64,000 nucleotides of DNA from Flavobacteriaceae bacterium (GTDB lineage Bacteria; Bacteroidota; Bacteroidia; Flavobacteriales; Flavobacteriaceae), in contig JAIPBH010000002.1 in assembly GCA_021739635.1 (NCBI GenBank), forward strand, positions 186,001-250,000, read 5' to 3'. The first letter of the stretch is position 1; every line of letters begins with the position of its first letter. Position numbers and translations under genes: made by a program. A model generated the notes under the pieces. That model worked only from the letters and a program-made list of their open reading frames with translations. It ran no database searches and was not told the DNA's origin. This document shows, one piece after another, positions 24,880 through 33,451 of the stretch.

Positions 24880-25386
24880 ATGAAATCAATATTCTTTGCA
24901 TTTATATGCGTATTCATGTTAAATTCTTGCAAAAAAGAAACTAAAACACCTGAAGTTCCTTTAGAAGCGGTTGTTGAAACTGCATACAAATCTTTTGGAA
25001 TGTCAATTATTCCAGATGATGCTATTGCAGCAAAATCTATGGCCGAACATTATAAAACCATGAACTTAGGCGATACTATCAATTCAAAAATGATAGCTAA
25101 AGTAGATGAAGTATGTCAAGCTAAAGGTTGTTGGATGAAAGTAGATTTAGGGAACGACCAGCAAGTTATGGTGAAGTTTAAAGATTATGGGTTTTTTATG
25201 CCAAAAAATATCGCTGGAAAAGAAGTCATTATAAACGGAGTCGCTTATGTTGAAGAAGTTTCGGTTGATGAGCAACGTCACTATGCTGAAGATGGTGGAG
25301 CAACGGCTGAAGAACTTGCGGCTATTACTGAGCCCAAAAAAACACTATCCTTTTTAGCTGATGGAGTTTTGCTAAAAGAAGAATAA
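24880..25386 (+). CDS. DUF4920 lipoprotein
   Basis: This 168-residue protein has a type II signal peptide (FMLNSC, Cys 17) and a DUF4920 domain. Visible parts are YKSFGMSI, KVDEVCQAKGCWMKVDL with two conserved Cys residues, then VMVKFKDYGFFMPKN and the late motif RHYAEDGG. The fold is an OB-like beta-barrel, found in periplasmic proteins of Bacteroidota. The paired Cys residues may bind a metal or form a disulfide. The next lipoprotein gene starts three bases after its stop. Confidence 0.88.
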   Translation: MKSIFFAFICVFMLNSCKKETKTPEVPLEAVVETAYKSFGMSIIPDDAIAAKSMAEHYKTMNLGDTINSKMIAKVDEVCQAKGCWMKVDLGNDQQVMVKFKDYGFFMPKNIAGKEVIINGVAYVEEVSVDEQRHYAEDGGATAEELAAITEPKKTLSFLADGVLLKEE

Positions 25387-25389
25387 AAA

Positions 25390-25824
25390 GTGAGGATTTT
25401 TTTATATTTATTGGTATTCATTTTTATATCAAGTTGTAATAATTCTGAGAAGAAATTTACAAAAGATAAAGAAGCTATGGTTTATGATATGTATAAACCA
25501 TCAGAAATGTCTATTCTCATGAATGATATGTATGCCTATAACTTGAAAATAAAACAAGCTATTTTAGAAGGTGAAACACCAACAGAGTTTCCCTCAAATT
25601 TCTTAAATATTTATACGGCCGAATTATCAGAATTTAAATCAAGAAATGAGGTTTTTCAAGGATTTTCTACACTTTTTATAGAAACGCAAAAAGAAGTATT
25701 CAATCCTAATGCTACTTTAAGCATTACTGAACGGTACAATAATAGCATTAATTTGTGTATTTCTTGTCACACAAAAGAGTGCACAGGACCCATTCCTAAA
25801 ATTAAAAAATTACTTATAAAATAG
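25390..25824 (+). CDS. lipoprotein with a CXXCH motif
   Basis: A 144-residue protein beginning at a GTG: MRIFLYLLVFIFISSC is a lipoprotein signal with Cys 16. Near the C-terminus NLCISCHTKEC (Cys 123, Cys 126, His 127) gives a c-type heme attachment motif. The spacing and helices before it recall cytochrome c' or small c-type domains, where the CXXCH is also near the C-terminus. The distal Met/His ligand is not obvious. The gene sits between DUF4920 and mnmD with 1-3 base gaps. Heme binding is likely but unproven. Confidence 0.65.
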   Translation: MRIFLYLLVFIFISSCNNSEKKFTKDKEAMVYDMYKPSEMSILMNDMYAYNLKIKQAILEGETPTEFPSNFLNIYTAELSEFKSRNEVFQGFSTLFIETQKEVFNPNATLSITERYNNSINLCISCHTKECTGPIPKIKKLLIK

Positions 25825-25825
25825 T

Positions 25826-26509
25826 TTGAAACGCAACATAATAACCACTGCAGATGGGTCAAAAACCATTCAGATTGAAGCGTGGAATGAGCAATACCAT
25901 TCTGTTCATGGTGCCATTCAAGAGGCCTATCATGTGTTTATAAAACATGGGTTGTATTATTTAAAGGAACTTCATCCAAGTTTAGAAGCGCCAATCTCTA
26001 TTTTAGAAATTGGTTTCGGAACTGGGTTAAATGCTTTCATCACTTTAATTGAAGCTGAGAAATTGAATATCAAAATTAATTATGTTGGAGTAGAAGCCTA
26101 TCCTGTTACTATGAATGAAGTGCAACAGTTACATTATCCAGCAGCATTAAAAGCAGAAAATAACGCAGGTTTATTTGATTGTTTGCATACCACAGTTTGG
26201 AACAAAACGATTAAAATTTCAAAAGGGTTTGAATTAACAAAACAGCAAAAATCTTTTTTTGAAATTGAAGATAGCAACAGTTTTGATATGATTTATTTTG
26301 ATGCTTTTGGAGCACGAGTACAACCAGAACTTTGGACAGAAGTCTTATTTAAAAAAATGTATGATGCTCTAAAACCGCAAGGTATTTTAGTCACGTATTC
26401 TGCCAAAGGAAGTGTGCGAAGAGCCATGCAAGACGTAGGGTTTATGGTTGAAAAATTGCCTGGTCCACCAGGAAAACGTGAAATGTTACGCGCTTTAAAA
26501 GAAGCGTAA
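25826..26509 (+). CDS. mnmD: tRNA 5-methylaminomethyl-2-thiouridine methyltransferase
   Basis: This 227-residue stand-alone MnmD has the MnmC1-like methyltransferase fold: EWNEQYHSVHGAIQEAYHVF near the start, motif I ILEIGFGTGLNAFI, FDMIYFDAFGARVQPELWT and GPPGKREMLRA at the end. It completes the mnm5s2U wobble modification in tRNA using SAM. The start is a TTG one base after the previous stop. The family begins MKR, so TTG is accepted. A separate FAD partner (MnmC2) is not in the window. Confidence 0.88.
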   Translation: MKRNIITTADGSKTIQIEAWNEQYHSVHGAIQEAYHVFIKHGLYYLKELHPSLEAPISILEIGFGTGLNAFITLIEAEKLNIKINYVGVEAYPVTMNEVQQLHYPAALKAENNAGLFDCLHTTVWNKTIKISKGFELTKQQKSFFEIEDSNSFDMIYFDAFGARVQPELWTEVLFKKMYDALKPQGILVTYSAKGSVRRAMQDVGFMVEKLPGPPGKREMLRALKEA

Positions 26510-26551
26510 CATTCGATGAAGCGAAGCGAATCAAATGCTCAGAGCTATTAA

Positions 26552-26775
26552 ATTGACAATTGACAATGGACAATTGACAATGTACAATTAACAATTGATA
26601 ATTAACAATTAAGAATTTTATTTAATTGACTGATTACTGATCACTGATTACTGATTACTGACCACTGAATACTGACCACTGAATAACGACCACTGAAAAC
26701 TAATCACTGAATACTGACCACTGAATACTAACCACTGAATACTAACCACTGAAAACTGACCACTGAAAACTTGAA
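26552..26775. repeat. two-part array of degenerate 7-base tandem units
   Basis: About 32 heptamers follow each other without a phase break. The first block (26552 to about 26614) uses ATTGACA-type units (ATTGACA, ATGGACA, ATTAACA). After two degenerate units the second block (26629-26775) uses ACTGATT, ACTGACC, ACTGAAT and ACTGAAA, with ACTGAAT and ACTGACC often alternating. It fills most of the 332-base gap between mnmD and the TIGR01777 gene. Its composition mirrors the array at 35152-35508 in the opposite orientation. Confidence 0.92.
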
Positions 26776-26841
26776 TGTTAAACCTAACATAATTGTAAAG
26801 GAAAACAGAAACTCATTTTGTAACTTTATATAAAAAAGAAT

Positions 26842-27747
26842 ATGCGTGTATTAATCACTGGTGCTACTGGATTAATTGGTAAAGCCATTGTAAAGCTTTG
26901 TCATAAGCAGTCTATACAAGTTCATTATTTAACCACAAGTAAGTCAAAAATTTCAAAGGATGCCCATTATCAAGGTTTTTATTGGAATCCTAAAACATCT
27001 GAAATAGATAGTCGTTGTTTTAATGACGTTGACGCCATCATACATTTAGCTGGAGCAACCGTATCAAAACGCTGGACTGCAAGCTATAAAAAAGAAATTA
27101 TGTCTAGTAGATTGCAAACTACAAAGCTGTTGTTTGATACGTTAAAAACGCATCCGAATAAGGTTAAGCATATTATTTCTGCAAGTGCTATAGGCATTTA
27201 CCCAGATTCATTATCAAATTATTATGAAGAAGAGAATGCCGTTGGAGATGACACCTTTTTAAGTCAGGTTGTGAAACAATGGGAAGCTGCCGTTGATGCA
27301 TTTTCAGATTTAAACATCAATGTTTCTAAAATAAGAATAGGGTTGGTATTATCAAGCAAAGGTGGTGCTTTACCAGAATTAATAAAACCTATAAAATTAG
27401 GTCTTGGAGCCGCTTTTGGTTCGGGTAATGCTTGGCAATCATGGATACATAACAAGGATTTATCAAGACTATTTATGTATGTGCTAACCCATCAACTTTA
27501 TGGTGTTTATAATGCTGTGGCGCCAAATCCGGTAAGCAATCTTGAGCTTACAAAATTAAGTGCAAAAGTGTTGAGTAAACCTTTGTTTTTGCCAAACATT
27601 CCAAAGTTTTTTATGAAACTAGTTTTAGGTGATATGCATACGCTTTTATTTTTAAGTCAGCGTGTCAGTTCAAAGAAAATTGAAGACACCGGATTTGAAT
27701 TTAAGTATCATCATTTAGAACCAGCTTTAGTAGATTTATTAAAGTAA
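26842..27747 (+). CDS. TIGR01777-family NAD-dependent epimerase/oxidoreductase
   Basis: This 301-residue extended short-chain dehydrogenase (YfcH/SDR39U1 type) has the nucleotide-binding motif ITGATGLIGKAI at the start, IIHLAGATVSKRW, the active-site-like ASAIGIYPDS and SWIHNKDLSRL. A C-terminal DUF1731-like tail ends ALVDLL. The substrate of this family is not established. It is followed after four bases by an M23 peptidase gene. Confidence 0.88.
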   Translation: MRVLITGATGLIGKAIVKLCHKQSIQVHYLTTSKSKISKDAHYQGFYWNPKTSEIDSRCFNDVDAIIHLAGATVSKRWTASYKKEIMSSRLQTTKLLFDTLKTHPNKVKHIISASAIGIYPDSLSNYYEEENAVGDDTFLSQVVKQWEAAVDAFSDLNINVSKIRIGLVLSSKGGALPELIKPIKLGLGAAFGSGNAWQSWIHNKDLSRLFMYVLTHQLYGVYNAVAPNPVSNLELTKLSAKVLSKPLFLPNIPKFFMKLVLGDMHTLLFLSQRVSSKKIEDTGFEFKYHHLEPALVDLLK

Positions 27748-27751
27748 TACA

Positions 27752-28441
27752 ATGAATGCCTTTTCAAAATTTTTAGAAAGCATTAGCAACAAAAGACATC
27801 ATGTGCTTGATGCCAATATTCCGCTTTCAAAATATATCTGCATTGATTTATCTCATGAAAACAAGCTGCTACTTGATGTTGATGTGTCTTCATCAGCTGC
27901 TTTAGGAAGTTTTGTGAATACGCATCTTCAAAATCACAACGCTTTAGTGGCTTTTGGCGGTTACAATGAAATAAGAACAATATATCAACGCAGTGCACAT
28001 TTTAATAAAACAGATGCCTATACCGAGCGTAATATTCATATAGGAATTGATTTGTGGTGCGATGCTAAAACGCCTATTTATGCGCCTTTAGATGCCACTG
28101 TGCATAGTTTTAAAAACAATACCAATTATGGTGATTACGGACCAACCATTATTTTAAAACATACCGTAAAGAATACCACTTTTTACACGTTATATGGGCA
28201 TTTAAGTGTAAGTTCTATTGCCAATTTAAAAGTTGGGCAAGTCTTTAAACGTGGTGATAACTTAGGCGTTTTAGGAGATGCTTTAGTTAATGGCGATTAT
28301 CCACCGCATTTGCATTTTCAAATCATCAACGACATTCAAGATTATACGGGTGATTATCCAGGTGTTTGCAGTAAAAAAGATTTAGAATTTTATTTAGAAA
28401 ACTGTCCTGACCCTAATTTGTTATTGAAATTGAATATTTAG
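27752..28441 (+). CDS. M23-family metallopeptidase-like protein
   Basis: A 229-residue protein with a LytM/M23 domain: the zinc motif HIGIDLWCDAKTPIYAP (HxxxD), then TLYGHLS and the HxH motif PPHLHFQI. No signal peptide is evident, which is unusual for peptidoglycan hydrolases. The N-terminal 85 residues (SNKRHHVLDANIPLSKY...) are typical of an uncharacterised cytosolic-looking group in Bacteroidota. It may act on another peptide or be exported by other means. It is operonic with the TIGR01777 gene and closed by a terminator. Confidence 0.83.
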   Translation: MNAFSKFLESISNKRHHVLDANIPLSKYICIDLSHENKLLLDVDVSSSAALGSFVNTHLQNHNALVAFGGYNEIRTIYQRSAHFNKTDAYTERNIHIGIDLWCDAKTPIYAPLDATVHSFKNNTNYGDYGPTIILKHTVKNTTFYTLYGHLSVSSIANLKVGQVFKRGDNLGVLGDALVNGDYPPHLHFQIINDIQDYTGDYPGVCSKKDLEFYLENCPDPNLLLKLNI

Positions 28442-28548
28442 AAGGGTATGGTTAACTATTAAGCTATGGATAGTTTCAATTATTTATATCGATAGTTAAA
28501 CGAATTTAGTTAATTTTCTAACAGAAGTAAAGATAGTTTTTATAAGTC

Positions 28549-28590
28549 AAAAAAAAAGTCCTGATATATCTTGTATCAGGACTTTTTATT
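28549..28590 (+). terminator. terminator after the M23 peptidase gene
   Basis: A long stem AAAAGTCCTGATA / TATCAGGACTTTTT with a short loop lies between the M23 gene and the convergent secA gene. It has A- and T-runs on both sides and can serve both directions. Confidence 0.88.
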
Positions 28591-28645
28591 ATAGGCATTT
28601 TGAAGCAAATTTAAAATTTCTATGAAAATCTGCTTTACAATTTAC

Positions 28646-28681
28646 AGATTACCACGTCGCCAAAAAGCTCCTCGTAATGAC
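28646..28681. repeat. partial copy of the GTCATTGC/CTCGTAATGAC repeat
   Basis: AGATTACCACGTCG and CTCCTCGTAATGACA match the right half of the palindromic element at 32734-32820. The left half is missing, so this is a degenerate or truncated copy next to the secA stop codon. Confidence 0.55.
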
Positions 28682-28690
28682 ATGGGTTTA

Positions 28691-31600
28691 CTAATCTTCT
28701 ACCAAAACCCATTCGCCTTTATTAATTAATGGTTCAGCTTGTTTGTATTTAAGGTTTTTGCTTTCTCCGCTCATCACATGTTTAATTGTCACATGGTCAT
28801 TACGTCCAATTTTTGGTTTATCGCGAACTATGGTTTCAACAACTTCTTGTCGTTGCGTATTTCCAGCAGCTCTGCTTTGTGCAGAACGCTCATCCATATT
28901 GGGGATTTCGTCTTTTTGAGTTTGTAATTTTTCTTGTTTTCTAGCTCTTGCTTCTTGAATGGTGTTTTGAGTTTCACTTGGCAATTCACCTTTAAACAAG
29001 AATGAAATGACCTCTTTGTTTACTTGATCAATCATGTTTTTAAACAACTCAAACGCTTCAAACTTGTAAATTAGTAAAGGGTCTTTTTGCTCATGAACAG
29101 CTAATTGCACCGATTGTTTTAACTCATCCATTTTGCGTAAATGAGTTTTCCAAGCATCATCAATAATAGCAAGTGCAATGTTTTTTTCAAAATCAGTAAT
29201 TAACTGTTTTCCTTGTGTTTCATAAGCTTTTTCAAGATCGGTAACTACTTGCAGGCTTTTAATACCATCAGTAAAAGGGACAACGATACGTTTAAATTTA
29301 TCGCGTTGCGTTTCATACACATTTTTTATGACTGGAAATGCCATATCAGCATTTTTACGCATTTTTTCTTTGTAGTGGTCAAAAGCTGTTTTGTAAATTT
29401 TTGATGTGATGTCTTGCGCTGATAATTTCCCAAACTCATCTGCTGAAATAGGAGATGGCATAGAGAAATATCTAATTAATTCAAACTCAAAGTTTTTAAA
29501 ATCATTAGCAATTTTATTTGTTTCGGTAATAATTTCAGAAATATCATAAATCATGTTTGCAATGTCAACTCGAAGGCGCTCACCATGCAAGGCATGACGA
29601 CGACGTTTGTAAACTACCTCACGTTGTGCATTCATCACATCATCATATTCTAATAACCGTTTACGAACCCCAAAGTTGTTTTCTTCTACCTTTTTCTGAG
29701 CACGTTCAATAGATTTTGAAATCATAGAATGTTGAATAACTTCACCTTCTTTTAATCCCATTCTATCCATCATTTTGGCGATACGCTCGCTACCAAATAA
29801 ACGCATTAAATTATCTTCTAGTGATACATAAAACTGTGAGCTTCCTGGATCACCTTGACGACCAGCACGACCACGTAACTGTCTGTCTACACGACGAGAA
29901 TCATGACGTTCTGTACCAACAATGGCTAAACCACCAGATTTTTTAACAGCTTCGGCTAACTTGATGTCTGTACCACGACCAGCCATGTTGGTGGCAATTG
30001 TTACTTGCCCTGGTTGACCCGCTTCGGCAACAATATCGGCTTCTTTTTTGTGAAGTTTGGCGTTTAATACGTTATGAGGAATTTTTCTAATGGTTAGCAT
30101 TTTAGCTAATAACTCACTAATCTCAACAGAGGTTGTTCCAATTAATACTGGGCGACCAGCTTGTGACATTTGTGTGACTTCATCAATCACGGCATTATAT
30201 TTTTCACGTTTGGTTTTATAAACCAAATCTTCTCTATCATCACGAGAAATAGGTCTGTTAGTTGGAATTTCAACCACATCTAACTTATAAATCTCCCAAA
30301 ACTCTCCAGCTTCAGTAACCGCAGTTCCTGTCATACCAGATAGTTTTTTGTACATTCTAAAATAGTTTTGAAGTGTTACTGTAGCAAAGGTTTGCGTGGC
30401 ATCTTCAATTTTTACGTTTTCTTTAGCTTCTATAGCTTGGTGTAAGCCATCACTATATCTACGGCCATCCATAATACGTCCGGTTTGCTCATCAACAATC
30501 ATGACTTTGTTATCAATAACCACGTACTGAATGTCTTTTTCAAAAAGAGCGTATGCTTTTAATAATTGATTTAGGGTATGAATGCGTTCAGATTTTACCC
30601 CAAAATCTTTATATAATTCTTCTTTTAATTTAGCTTCTTCTTCAAGAGGTAATTTTTTGCTTTCAATTTTGGCAATTTCCAAACCAATTTCTGGCATCAC
30701 AAAAAAGTTAGGATCATCATTTCCAGACAAATATTCAACACCTTTATCAGATAGTTCTATTTGATTATTTTTTTCATCAATCACATAATATAGCTCCATA
30801 TCAACCTTTGGCATTTCTCGGTTGTTATCTTGCATATAAAAGTTTTCAGTTTTTTGAAGTAATTGTTTGATGCCTTCTTCACTTAAAAACTTAATCAAGG
30901 CTTTATTTTTAGGCATCCCACGATATACACGAAGTAATTTTAAACCGCCTTCTTTGGTATCACCTTCAGAAATTAATTTTTTTGCCTCAGCTAAAACACT
31001 AGTAAGATATTTACGTTGCACCGCAACAATATCATCAACTTTTGGTTTTAGTTCATTAAATTCATGGCGTTCACCTTGTGGAATAGGTCCGGAAATGATT
31101 AATGGTGTACGCGCATCATCTACTAAAACAGAATCGACCTCATCAACAATGGCGTAATGGTGTGGACGTTGTACCAAATCGTTTGGAGAATGTGCCATAT
31201 TATCACGCAAGTAATCAAAACCAAATTCATTATTGGTTCCGTAAGTGATATCTGCATTGTATGCTTTTTTACGAGCTTCGGAGTTTGGTTGATGGTAATC
31301 AATACAATCGATACTCAATCCATGAAACTCAAAAAGAGGCGCCATCCAAGCGCTATCACGTTTTGCTAAGTAATCATTCACAGTAACCAAGTGAACTCCT
31401 TTTCCAGAAAGGGCATTTAAATAGACCGGAAGTGTAGCCACCAATGTTTTTCCTTCACCTGTTTGCATTTCTGCAATTTTACCTTGATGTAAGGCTATAC
31501 CACCAATTAACTGAACATCATAATGGGTCATATCCCAAGTGATTGGTTTTCCAGCAGCATCCCAAGAATTGGACCAAATGGCATAGTCATTATCTAAAGT

Positions 31601-32041
31601 AACATAGGCTTTATTTCCAGACAATTCTCTATCAAACGTATTGGCTTTAACTTTTATTTCGGTATTGTTTACAAACCGTTTAGCAGTTTCTTTTACTACG
31701 GCAAAAGCTTCTGGTAAAATAGTGTTTAATACATCTTCTGTAACTAGGTAAGCCTCGTCTTTAAGTTTATCAATATCTTGATAAATATCTTCACGCTTGT
31801 CGATGTCTTCTGTGGCTTCAGCTTCAGCAATAAGCGCTTCTATTTTGTCATTTATAGGCTTGTTAGCTTCAGTAATGGCTGCTTTAAATTCTAAGGTTTT
31901 GGCTCTTAATTCGTCATGTGACAATGCCTCTAATGCTTTTTCAAATGTTTTAATTTTATTAACAATAGGCATGATGGCTTTTACATCTTGTTTAGACTTA
32001 TCGCCAACAAATATTTTAAGTACTGAATTTAAAAAACTCAT
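28691..32041 (-). CDS. secA: preprotein translocase ATPase SecA
   Basis: This 1116-residue motor ATPase of the Sec pathway has Walker A in MQTGEGKTLVATLP, ITYGTNNEFGFDYLRDNM, VDEVDSVLVDDARTPLIISG, the second ATPase half with GTTSVEISE and NMAGRGTDIKL, and helical scaffold and wing domains. Bacteroidota SecA proteins carry extra insertions, which explains the length above the usual 830-900. The C-terminus (KIGRNDHVTIKHV...GEWVLVED) lacks the CxCx8CH zinc tail that binds SecB and lipids. It is monocistronic. Confidence 0.97.
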   Translation of the reverse strand: MSFLNSVLKIFVGDKSKQDVKAIMPIVNKIKTFEKALEALSHDELRAKTLEFKAAITEANKPINDKIEALIAEAEATEDIDKREDIYQDIDKLKDEAYLVTEDVLNTILPEAFAVVKETAKRFVNNTEIKVKANTFDRELSGNKAYVTLDNDYAIWSNSWDAAGKPITWDMTHYDVQLIGGIALHQGKIAEMQTGEGKTLVATLPVYLNALSGKGVHLVTVNDYLAKRDSAWMAPLFEFHGLSIDCIDYHQPNSEARKKAYNADITYGTNNEFGFDYLRDNMAHSPNDLVQRPHHYAIVDEVDSVLVDDARTPLIISGPIPQGERHEFNELKPKVDDIVAVQRKYLTSVLAEAKKLISEGDTKEGGLKLLRVYRGMPKNKALIKFLSEEGIKQLLQKTENFYMQDNNREMPKVDMELYYVIDEKNNQIELSDKGVEYLSGNDDPNFFVMPEIGLEIAKIESKKLPLEEEAKLKEELYKDFGVKSERIHTLNQLLKAYALFEKDIQYVVIDNKVMIVDEQTGRIMDGRRYSDGLHQAIEAKENVKIEDATQTFATVTLQNYFRMYKKLSGMTGTAVTEAGEFWEIYKLDVVEIPTNRPISRDDREDLVYKTKREKYNAVIDEVTQMSQAGRPVLIGTTSVEISELLAKMLTIRKIPHNVLNAKLHKKEADIVAEAGQPGQVTIATNMAGRGTDIKLAEAVKKSGGLAIVGTERHDSRRVDRQLRGRAGRQGDPGSSQFYVSLEDNLMRLFGSERIAKMMDRMGLKEGEVIQHSMISKSIERAQKKVEENNFGVRKRLLEYDDVMNAQREVVYKRRRHALHGERLRVDIANMIYDISEIITETNKIANDFKNFEFELIRYFSMPSPISADEFGKLSAQDITSKIYKTAFDHYKEKMRKNADMAFPVIKNVYETQRDKFKRIVVPFTDGIKSLQVVTDLEKAYETQGKQLITDFEKNIALAIIDDAWKTHLRKMDELKQSVQLAVHEQKDPLLIYKFEAFELFKNMIDQVNKEVISFLFKGELPSETQNTIQEARARKQEKLQTQKDEIPNMDERSAQSRAAGNTQRQEVVETIVRDKPKIGRNDHVTIKHVMSGESKNLKYKQAEPLINKGEWVLVED

Positions 32042-32164
32042 GGTAATCTATTTATGTTAACACGTTGCCTTGGCTTAGTGTGATTTGTTTTTATTTATTT
32101 TATATGCTTTTTTAAAAGCATTCAAAGATACATTTTGTTAAGTTGTTTTATAAATATAGGGCAT

Positions 32165-32192
32165 AAAAAAAGTCTCTAATCGAGACTTTTTA
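32165..32192 (-). terminator. terminator after the DUF2795 gene
   Basis: The stem AAAAAGTCTC / GAGACTTTTT with a short loop gives a T-run on both strands. It lies 20 bases downstream of the DUF2795 stop on the minus strand. Confidence 0.85.
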
Positions 32193-32210
32193 ACTTTTCT
32201 TTATGCTTTA

Positions 32211-32432
32211 TTAATATTCATCCTCATTCCAAAGGTAATCATCATCTGTTGGGTAATCAGACCAAATTTCTTCAATTGAATCATAAGAGTCCCCTTCATC
32301 TTCAATTGATTGTAAGTTTTCAACAACTTCTAAAGGCGCACCCGTTCTAATAGCGTAATCTATTAACTCGTCTTTAGTTGCTGGCCAAGGTGCATCACTT
32401 AAATAAGATGCTAATTCTAATGTCCAATACAT
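32211..32432 (-). CDS. DUF2795 small acidic protein
   Basis: A 73-residue protein starting MYWTLELASYLSDAPWPATK. The fold is a short helical DUF2795 domain (KDELIDYAIRTGAPLEVVEN) with a very acidic tail (DYPTDDDYLWNEDEY). DUF2795 proteins are widespread and small, with unknown function; a nucleic-acid-binding or regulatory role has been suggested by their helical make-up. It is monocistronic, with its own terminator, upstream of secA. Confidence 0.9.
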   Translation of the reverse strand: MYWTLELASYLSDAPWPATKDELIDYAIRTGAPLEVVENLQSIEDEGDSYDSIEEIWSDYPTDDDYLWNEDEY

Positions 32433-32618
32433 TGTATATTTGTTTAAATTTTTTGCAAAAATAATTTTTTAGTTTAAACAGACAAGAAAAAAATGAATTA
32501 TTTATATATTATTTTTAAGAACGTATTTTTTTTAATCTAAACAATTGAAATTTAATGTTTTAATTTTGGCGTTACCACAAGGGTCGGGGTTTTCGTTATA
32601 ATCTTTTTTCTGTTTAAC

Positions 32619-32644
32619 CCTTCGACTGCGCTCAGGGTGACACA
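32619..32644. repeat. dispersed repeat TTCGACTGCGCTCAG..TGACA
   Basis: The core TTCGACTGCGCTCAGGGTGA is nearly identical to copies at 35051 and 59677 and related to the pair at 23581. All four lie between genes. Confidence 0.85.
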
Positions 32645-32733
32645 AAAAAGGATTTTCACTACAAATACAAAGTATTCACGATTTTATTAATTTAAAATAA
32701 AATCAATGAGTAATCCCTAACGCAAAACCTAAA

Positions 32734-32820
32734 CGTCATTGCTAAGGCAATTTTTAATTTCTTGAAGCAATCTTTATAAATTGATGAGATTACTTCGTCG
32801 TATTTCCTCGTAATGACGAT
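32734..32820. repeat. palindromic dispersed element (CGTCATTGC...GTAATGACG)
   Basis: The ends CGTCATTGCTAAGG and CCTCGTAATGACG are imperfect inverted repeats, and GAAGCAATCT / AGATTACTTC form an inner pair. The whole can fold into one long hairpin. This resembles REP-type elements seen in many Bacteroidota genomes. It may be a remnant moved by a RAYT-like transposase, though none is in the window. Confidence 0.7.
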
Positions 32821-32843
32821 GGAATTTAATAGTCTTTCAAAAC

Positions 32844-33416
32844 TTAATGTTTCTCAGGAATCCATTTAATTTCATTTGCTTTGAGGTCAAATGACAACTT
32901 CCGTGCCAATACAAAAAGATAGTCAGAAAGACGGTTTAGATAGATTAAGGTATGTGAATCAATCGGCGCTATGTCATTAAGTGCGGTGGCTAAACGTTCT
33001 GCTCTTCGGCAAACACAGCGTGCAATATGACAGAATGACACGGTTTGATGACCGCCAGGTAATACAAAATGAGTCATTGGTGGTAACGCATCATCCATAG
33101 TATCCATTTCTTGCTCTAAACGTTCAATATCTTCAGAAGAAATTTTAGGAATATTTAAGCGTTCTTTTCCATTTTTTAAGATATTTTTTTCAGGATCTGT
33201 AGCAAGAATAGCGCCTATGGTAAAGAGCTTATCTTGAATATGAATGAGTAAATCTTTGTAGTGTTGGTTTATATTTTGGTCACGAATTAAACCCAAATGC
33301 GAATTTAATTCATCAACGGTTCCATAGCTTTCAATACGGATGTGATGTTTTGGAACGCGCGTGCCACCAAATAATGCCGTGGTTCCTGAATCACCAGTTT
33401 TAGTGTAAATTTTCAT
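32844..33416 (-). CDS. cob(I)alamin adenosyltransferase, PduO type
   Basis: This 190-residue protein has the PduO signature: MKIYTKTGDSGTTALFGGTR at the start with the ATP-binding KTGDxGTT, ESYGTVDELNSHLG and the late CRRAERLATAL plus YLNRLSDYLFVLAR. It adenosylates cob(I)alamin to form adenosylcobalamin, the cofactor of methylmalonyl-CoA mutase. This would fit propionate use via the PrpE-like enzyme. The link is inference. It is 35 bases after the ABC ATPase gene on the same strand. Confidence 0.92.
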   Translation of the reverse strand: MKIYTKTGDSGTTALFGGTRVPKHHIRIESYGTVDELNSHLGLIRDQNINQHYKDLLIHIQDKLFTIGAILATDPEKNILKNGKERLNIPKISSEDIERLEQEMDTMDDALPPMTHFVLPGGHQTVSFCHIARCVCRRAERLATALNDIAPIDSHTLIYLNRLSDYLFVLARKLSFDLKANEIKWIPEKH

Positions 33417-33451
33417 CTTCCAAAGGTAAAAATTTAAAGTATATATCGTGA

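Larger units (their letters stand above)
32433..32843. other. 411-base gene-free stretch
   Basis: It holds two dispersed repeats (32619-32644 and 32734-32820) and otherwise AT-rich sequence. The left part presumably contains the DUF2795 promoter on the minus strand. I see no credible coding frame. Confidence 0.6.

Noticed and set aside
26552-26775. CRISPR array
   Set aside because: Units are 7 bases with no spacers, and no cas genes are near. The same holds for 35152-35508.
30582-31369. Several plus-strand frames inside secA
   Set aside because: They are shadows of a strongly conserved gene on the other strand and have no recognisable domains.
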